8,247 nt of DNA from NCBI GenBank assembly GCA_913774795.1, contig CAJYIL010000134.1:1-8247 (forward strand). Reading direction: 5' to 3'. Under the pieces are notes generated by a model, which did not search any database, was not told the DNA's origin, and was given only the letters and a program-made list of their open reading frames with translations. Shown in pieces: positions 4,875 to 8,247 of this stretch. Made by a program: the position numbers and the translations under genes. Each line of letters opens with the position of its first letter. The first letter of the stretch is position 1. This DNA is from Pseudobdellovibrionaceae bacterium (GTDB lineage Bacteria; Bdellovibrionota; Bdellovibrionia; Bdellovibrionales; JAMPXM01).

Positions 4875-5867
4875 ATGAAAGTCGCAGACAACATCACGCA
4901 AACGATCGGCAACTCCTCTCTCACGCGATTCCGTAAACTGGGCCGGGATCTCGGGGCCGATATCGTTCTTAAGATGGAGTTCAGAAATCCGCTCGGTTCG
5001 GTCAAAGACCGCATCGGGCGCGCGATGATCGAGGCGGCCGAAGCCGACGGTCGTTTGAGACCGGGCGGTCGCGTGATCGAGCCAACCTCTGGCAACACCG
5101 GCATCGCGCTGGCCTTCATCTGCGCCGCCAAAGGCTACCCGCTCACGCTTGTGATGCCCGAGACCATGTCGCAAGAACGTCGAACGCTTCTCTTATTATT
5201 AGGAGCGCAGTTGGTACTGACTCCGGGGCCGCTCGGAATCAAAGGGGCGATTGCCAAAGCCCTCGAGCTTCAGGAAAAAGACGGCGGCTTCATGCCGGGT
5301 CAGTTCGACAATCCGGCCAATCCTGAAGTTCACCGTCAGGCGACGGCTCCTGAAATCTGGAACGACACCGATGGCAAAGTCGACATGGTCATTGCGGGAG
5401 TCGGAACCGGCGGAACACTCACGGGCGTCGGCAGCGTTTTGAAAGCGAAAAAGCCATCGGTCAGAATGATCGCGGTCGAGCCTGCCGAATCAGCGGTTAT
5501 CTCGGGTGAGAAACCAGGACCGCACAAGATTCAAGGTTTGGGTGCCGGATTTATTCCGAAGAACCTCGACACCAAGCTCATCGACGCCACCGAAAAGGTC
5601 ACAAGCGACGACGCGATCGCGATGGCGAAAAAAGTGATCCGCGAAGAAGGCATTCCGGTCGGCATCAGTGGCGGAGCCGCAATTGTCGCGGCACTTCGGC
5701 AAGCGGCGAAGCCAGAAATGAAAGGCAAGATGATCGTCGTCATTCTTCCGTCATATACCGAGCGGTATCTCTCTTCGCTTCTCGGACAAGAAGCGCGTGA
5801 GAAGGCGATGGCGCTTCCGACCGAATCTGTCGATGAGAAATATCTCGCACGCGTGAACCAACCTTAA
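4875..5867 (+). CDS. cysK: Cysteine synthase A (O-acetylserine sulfhydrylase)
   Basis: The 330-residue protein makes L-cysteine from O-acetyl-L-serine and sulfide in the cytosol, using PLP. All family marks are visible: NPLGSVKDR with the PLP-binding Lys44, the substrate loop PTSGNTG (70-76), MPETMSQERR, the glycine-rich phosphate loop GTGGTLTG, then KIQGLGAGFIP and VGISGGAA near the end. Length and spacing fit CysK (about 320 residues). The start at 4875 is supported by GGAG (4866-4869) 5 nt upstream and by the usual beginning, DNITQTIGNSSLTR; the open frame reaches back to 4773, but that part is unlike the family. It may act on substrates other than O-acetylserine, as some CysK/CBS-like enzymes do, but the E. 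coli-like motifs favour CysK. Neighbours on both sides have their own signals, so it is probably transcribed alone. Confidence 0.95.
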   Translation: MKVADNITQTIGNSSLTRFRKLGRDLGADIVLKMEFRNPLGSVKDRIGRAMIEAAEADGRLRPGGRVIEPTSGNTGIALAFICAAKGYPLTLVMPETMSQERRTLLLLLGAQLVLTPGPLGIKGAIAKALELQEKDGGFMPGQFDNPANPEVHRQATAPEIWNDTDGKVDMVIAGVGTGGTLTGVGSVLKAKKPSVRMIAVEPAESAVISGEKPGPHKIQGLGAGFIPKNLDTKLIDATEKVTSDDAIAMAKKVIREEGIPVGISGGAAIVAALRQAAKPEMKGKMIVVILPSYTERYLSSLLGQEAREKAMALPTESVDEKYLARVNQP

Positions 5868-5939
5868 GTCTAGTTCGGCTCTCGCGCTTAGCCAGCCCTG
5901 GGGCGAGTCTAGAAGGCCAGTCTAGATGGACGAATTTTC

Positions 5940-5957
5940 CTGCGACTTCAGTCGCAG
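5940..5957. other. Hairpin downstream of cysK
   Basis: CTGCGAC-TTCA-GTCGCAG forms a 7-bp stem with a 4-nt loop, 73 nt after the cysK stop. No T-run follows, so it is not a standard intrinsic terminator. Just before it, GTCTAG occurs three times (5868, 5907, 5920), twice inside the octamer AGTCTAGA. Confidence 0.4.
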
Positions 5958-6002
5958 CGCTCTGATATATTTCAGAATAGTAACAACTTTAGATAACTCG
6001 AA

Positions 6003-6027
6003 TCGAGCGCACCGGATGCGCGCTCGA
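6003..6027 (+). promoter_or_regulatory. Leader hairpin before gspC
   Basis: TCGAGCGC (6003-6010) and GCGCTCGA (6020-6027) form a perfect 8-bp stem with a 9-nt loop, ending 11 nt before the gspC ATG. The gspC ribosome site itself is weak (GACGG next to the start), so this structure may affect initiation. Function is inferred from position only. Confidence 0.4.
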
Positions 6028-6038
6028 GAATTGACGGC

Positions 6039-6953
6039 ATGAAGTCACGTGCGCCATCAGAGAGATTGATTCGCAACGTCTCAATCGCAGCCCTCCTCGC
6101 CTTGATGGGTTTCATCATCGCGGATCTCGGCATTCTTTCGATGCGCGAGAAGTGGTTTCCTTCGCAACCGCCGCCGGCAAAAATGGCAGCACCCCGACCG
6201 ATGGCTTTCAACGATCGATCGGCATACAACATCATCAACGAACGGAATATTTTCCGCGCGGATCAAACTGACGCCGATCCGTTCGGAGTGCAAGGCGGCG
6301 GTAAAAAAGCCCCCGATGCTGATCCAGTGCCTTCGAATCTTCCAATTCAACTTGTCGGCACGATCGTTCACGTCAACCCGGCCCGCTCGGTTGCGACGAT
6401 TCAGCTGAAGAACAAAAACGCTCAAGTCGCCGTGCGGGTCGATGGCGAAATTCCCGATGGACTTGCGGTCGTCACAAAGATCAAACGCAACCGCCTTGAA
6501 TTTCGGAACAACTCGTCTGGCCAACTTGAGTTCGTCGAGATTAAAGACGACGCCCGTCTCCAGTTCAATGCCGGGATGAAGTCAGCCGCACCGAAACAAG
6601 TCGGCGAAGTCTTGCAGAAATCAGAGACGGAATTCGAATTGAAGCAATCGGACATCACGAAGCTCACGAGCAACTTGCCTGAGCTTCTTCAGCAAGCGCG
6701 CGCTGTTCCCGTGATGGGCGCCGGTGGGCAGGTCGAAGGGTTCAACCTCGTCGATATCGCACCTGGTTCGATCTACGAAAAACTAGGTCTTAAAAAAGGC
6801 GACATCATCAGATCGGTCAACGGAGAGAAAGTCGATTCTCCGGGGAAAGCGATGGATATGTACAACGCGCTTCGCAGTGGTTCCTCGTCGATTCAGATCG
6901 GCATCGGGCGCGCGGGCCAAGAACAGAATTTGAACTTTTCGATCACGCAGTAG
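6039..6953 (+). CDS. gspC: Type II secretion system protein GspC
   Basis: The 304-residue protein has the GspC layout. A short cytoplasmic basic N-terminus (KSRAPSERLIRN) precedes one membrane helix (about 14-34, SIAALLALMGFIIADLGILS). A periplasmic linker leads to the homology region (about 63-165) with YNIINERNIFRADQ and LPIQLVGTIVHVNPARSVATIQ. After a spacer comes a C-terminal PDZ domain (about 215-302) with IAPGSIYEKLGLKKGDIIRSVNG. GspC links the inner-membrane platform to the secretin: in characterised systems the homology region contacts the GspD N0 domain, and the PDZ domain helps choose substrates. The next gene is gspD after 17 bp, the usual order at the start of this operon. The ATG at 6039 fits the family start; its ribosome site is weak and a hairpin lies just upstream. 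Confidence 0.92.
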   Translation: MKSRAPSERLIRNVSIAALLALMGFIIADLGILSMREKWFPSQPPPAKMAAPRPMAFNDRSAYNIINERNIFRADQTDADPFGVQGGGKKAPDADPVPSNLPIQLVGTIVHVNPARSVATIQLKNKNAQVAVRVDGEIPDGLAVVTKIKRNRLEFRNNSSGQLEFVEIKDDARLQFNAGMKSAAPKQVGEVLQKSETEFELKQSDITKLTSNLPELLQQARAVPVMGAGGQVEGFNLVDIAPGSIYEKLGLKKGDIIRSVNGEKVDSPGKAMDMYNALRSGSSSIQIGIGRAGQEQNLNFSITQ

Positions 6954-6970
6954 CCAGGAAGGTTGCATCT

Positions 6971-8247
6971 ATGAAGCTGTCTCGTCGAACTAAACTCATG
7001 CACATCGCTTTGGTGGGCTTGATGACTCATTCGTCACTCCTTCCGATCGTTGTCTCGTCGACGGCGAAAGCCCAAAACGGAAACGATGAACTCGATCGTC
7101 TCTTCGAAGAAGAAGAGTTCGACGAACCAACGGGATCGTTCAACCAAGCACCTCCGGCGCCGCCCGCTCCACCCACGGATTTCGGCGCGCCTCCAACGGA
7201 TAACCCAACCGGTTCTTTCGACGCCTCTCCTCCGACCTCATTTGGCGGCGGTTCGTCTTCGGGTGGCTCCTTCGGCGGAACTTCGCGTCGACCGAAAGCC
7301 GGCCAAGGCGCGAAAGTCGACATGTCGAAAGCGCAGATCGAAGACATCACGAACGAGAACTTTCCCGATTTGATCGAATCGTTCGATTATCCGAACGCGG
7401 AAATTACCGACATCGCCAAAGCGATCTCGCAACTCACCGGCAAGAACTTCATCATTGACCCGGGCGTTCGCGGAAAAATCTCGATCATCGCTCCGACTCA
7501 GATCTCCGTCGCAGAAGCCTACAAGGCCTTCTTGTCAGCTCTTGCGATCAACGGCTTCACCGTTGTTCCGTCAGGCAAGTTCTTGAAAATTAAATCGGCA
7601 AGAAACGCACAGCGCGATTCGATCGAGACGTACGCGGGTCAATACTACCCGAACGCCGATTTGATGATCACGCGGATCATCCACTTGAAGCACATCTCAG
7701 CCGAAGAAGTGAATAAGCGCTTGAGAATTTTGCCTTCGAAAGATGGCGAGATGACGCCTTATGAACCGACGAACTCTCTCATCATCTCGGATTACGGTGC
7801 GAACATCGAACGCATCATGAAGATCATCAACGATCTCGATAAGCCGGGTTTCGAAGAGCAACTCGCGGTCGTCCAAATCCGTTACTCGAAATCAAAAGAC
7901 ATGGCGGATTTGATTAACCAGATCATCAACAAAGACACCTCGAAAGGTGGCGGCACAGGGGCTCCGGCGTTCGGCGCGGGTGTTCCGCGCTTCCGTTCGC
8001 GCGGTGGAACTCCGGGCGGCGGTACGCCTGAAGAGCTATCACTCGTCGCTTCGGATGACCGCACGAACGCGATCATCGTCGTCGGCAACAATGCCGGTAT
8101 TCAAAAGGTTCGCGATCTCGTCAAGAAACTCGATTACAAACTTGATCCGTCTGAAGCCGGGGGCGTTTTCGTTTATTACGTGAAGTATGGTGAAGCGGAG
8201 AAGATCGTTTCGACTCTCTCGGGTCTCGCATCAGGAACAAGCTCAAC
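6971..8247 (+). CDS. gspD: Type II secretion system secretin GspD (5' part)
   Basis: About 425 codons are visible; the gene runs off the window before the outer-membrane secretin channel domain. The start at 6971 has AGGAAGG (6956-6962) 8 nt upstream. Residues 1-34 form a signal peptide ending AKA before Gln35. Then comes an acidic patch (LDRLFEEEEFDE) and a linker of about 90 residues rich in Pro, Gly and Ser, with PTGSF twice (53-57, 79-83). The N0 domain begins near 135 (SFDYPNAEITDIAKAISQLTGKNFIIDP). N1 (around YYPNADLMITRIIHLKHISAEEVNKRL), N2 (LAVVQIRYSKSKDMADLINQI, with a Gly-rich insert) and the start of N3 (VFVYYVKYGEAEKIVSTLSGLA) follow in order. GspD forms the outer-membrane pore of the type II system and meets GspC through N0. 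In E. coli-type GspD, N0 follows the signal peptide almost directly, so the long linker is unusual. Confidence 0.93.
   Translation, partial: MKLSRRTKLMHIALVGLMTHSSLLPIVVSSTAKAQNGNDELDRLFEEEEFDEPTGSFNQAPPAPPAPPTDFGAPPTDNPTGSFDASPPTSFGGGSSSGGSFGGTSRRPKAGQGAKVDMSKAQIEDITNENFPDLIESFDYPNAEITDIAKAISQLTGKNFIIDPGVRGKISIIAPTQISVAEAYKAFLSALAINGFTVVPSGKFLKIKSARNAQRDSIETYAGQYYPNADLMITRIIHLKHISAEEVNKRLRILPSKDGEMTPYEPTNSLIISDYGANIERIMKIINDLDKPGFEEQLAVVQIRYSKSKDMADLINQIINKDTSKGGGTGAPAFGAGVPRFRSRGGTPGGGTPEELSLVASDDRTNAIIVVGNNAGIQKVRDLVKKLDYKLDPSEAGGVFVYYVKYGEAEKIVSTLSGLASGTSS

Noticed and set aside
6081..6524. Minus-strand 147-codon frame opposite gspC
   Set aside because: Antisense shadow of a clear gspC gene; no family features or ribosome site seen.
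7027..7373. Open frames opposite to and overlapping the 5' part of gspD
   Set aside because: Low-complexity shadows of the Pro/Gly-rich linker; the gspD frame is clear and continuous.

Overview
The window (about 55% G+C by eye) looks like a chromosomal stretch from a Gram-negative, probably Bdellovibrio-like bacterium. The Gram-negative call rests on a type II secretion pair (gspC and the secretin gspD). The Bdellovibrionota suggestion is weaker: it rests on the style of the HNH-endonuclease protein, which resembles a multi-copy family I associate with Bdellovibrio. No taxonomic marker gene is present.

Layout. 1-272: 3' end of a PduO-type cobalamin adenosyltransferase gene. 273-444: control region with a perfect 16-bp palindrome between promoter-like hexamers. 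445-2219: a two-gene unit, an MFS efflux-type transporter followed by a TetR-family regulator with a 1-nt stop/start overlap; the palindrome is the likely operator. 2220-2782: about 560 bp with no convincing gene but crowded with palindromes. 2783-3715: an HNH-endonuclease-type gene split by an in-frame TGA. 3777-3812: terminator for the convergent minus-strand gene. 3847-4602 (minus): a short FabD-like (malonyl-CoA:ACP transacylase fold) protein that keeps the GxSxG nucleophile motif but contains no histidine. 4603-4874: divergent promoter region. 4875-5867: cysteine synthase (cysK). 5868-6038: intergenic region with two hairpins. 6039-6953 gspC and 6971 to the window edge gspD form the start of a type II secretion operon; gspD runs off the end.

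The most unusual part is 2220-3510. A 17-bp interrupted palindrome, ACCTCCGCNGCGGAGGT, occurs four times there and I found it nowhere else in the window. One copy forms the ribosome-binding site of the HNH gene: its right arm is a near-perfect Shine-Dalgarno sequence and its left arm copies the anti-Shine-Dalgarno. Another copy lies in frame inside the HNH coding sequence just before the nuclease module. A second repeat family, two 10-bp-stem hairpins in inverted orientation with reverse-complementary 5-nt loops and three compensated stem pairs, brackets one of the palindromes almost symmetrically. Together this looks like a REP/REPIN-like or palindromic-element system associated with an HNH gene; that link is inference.
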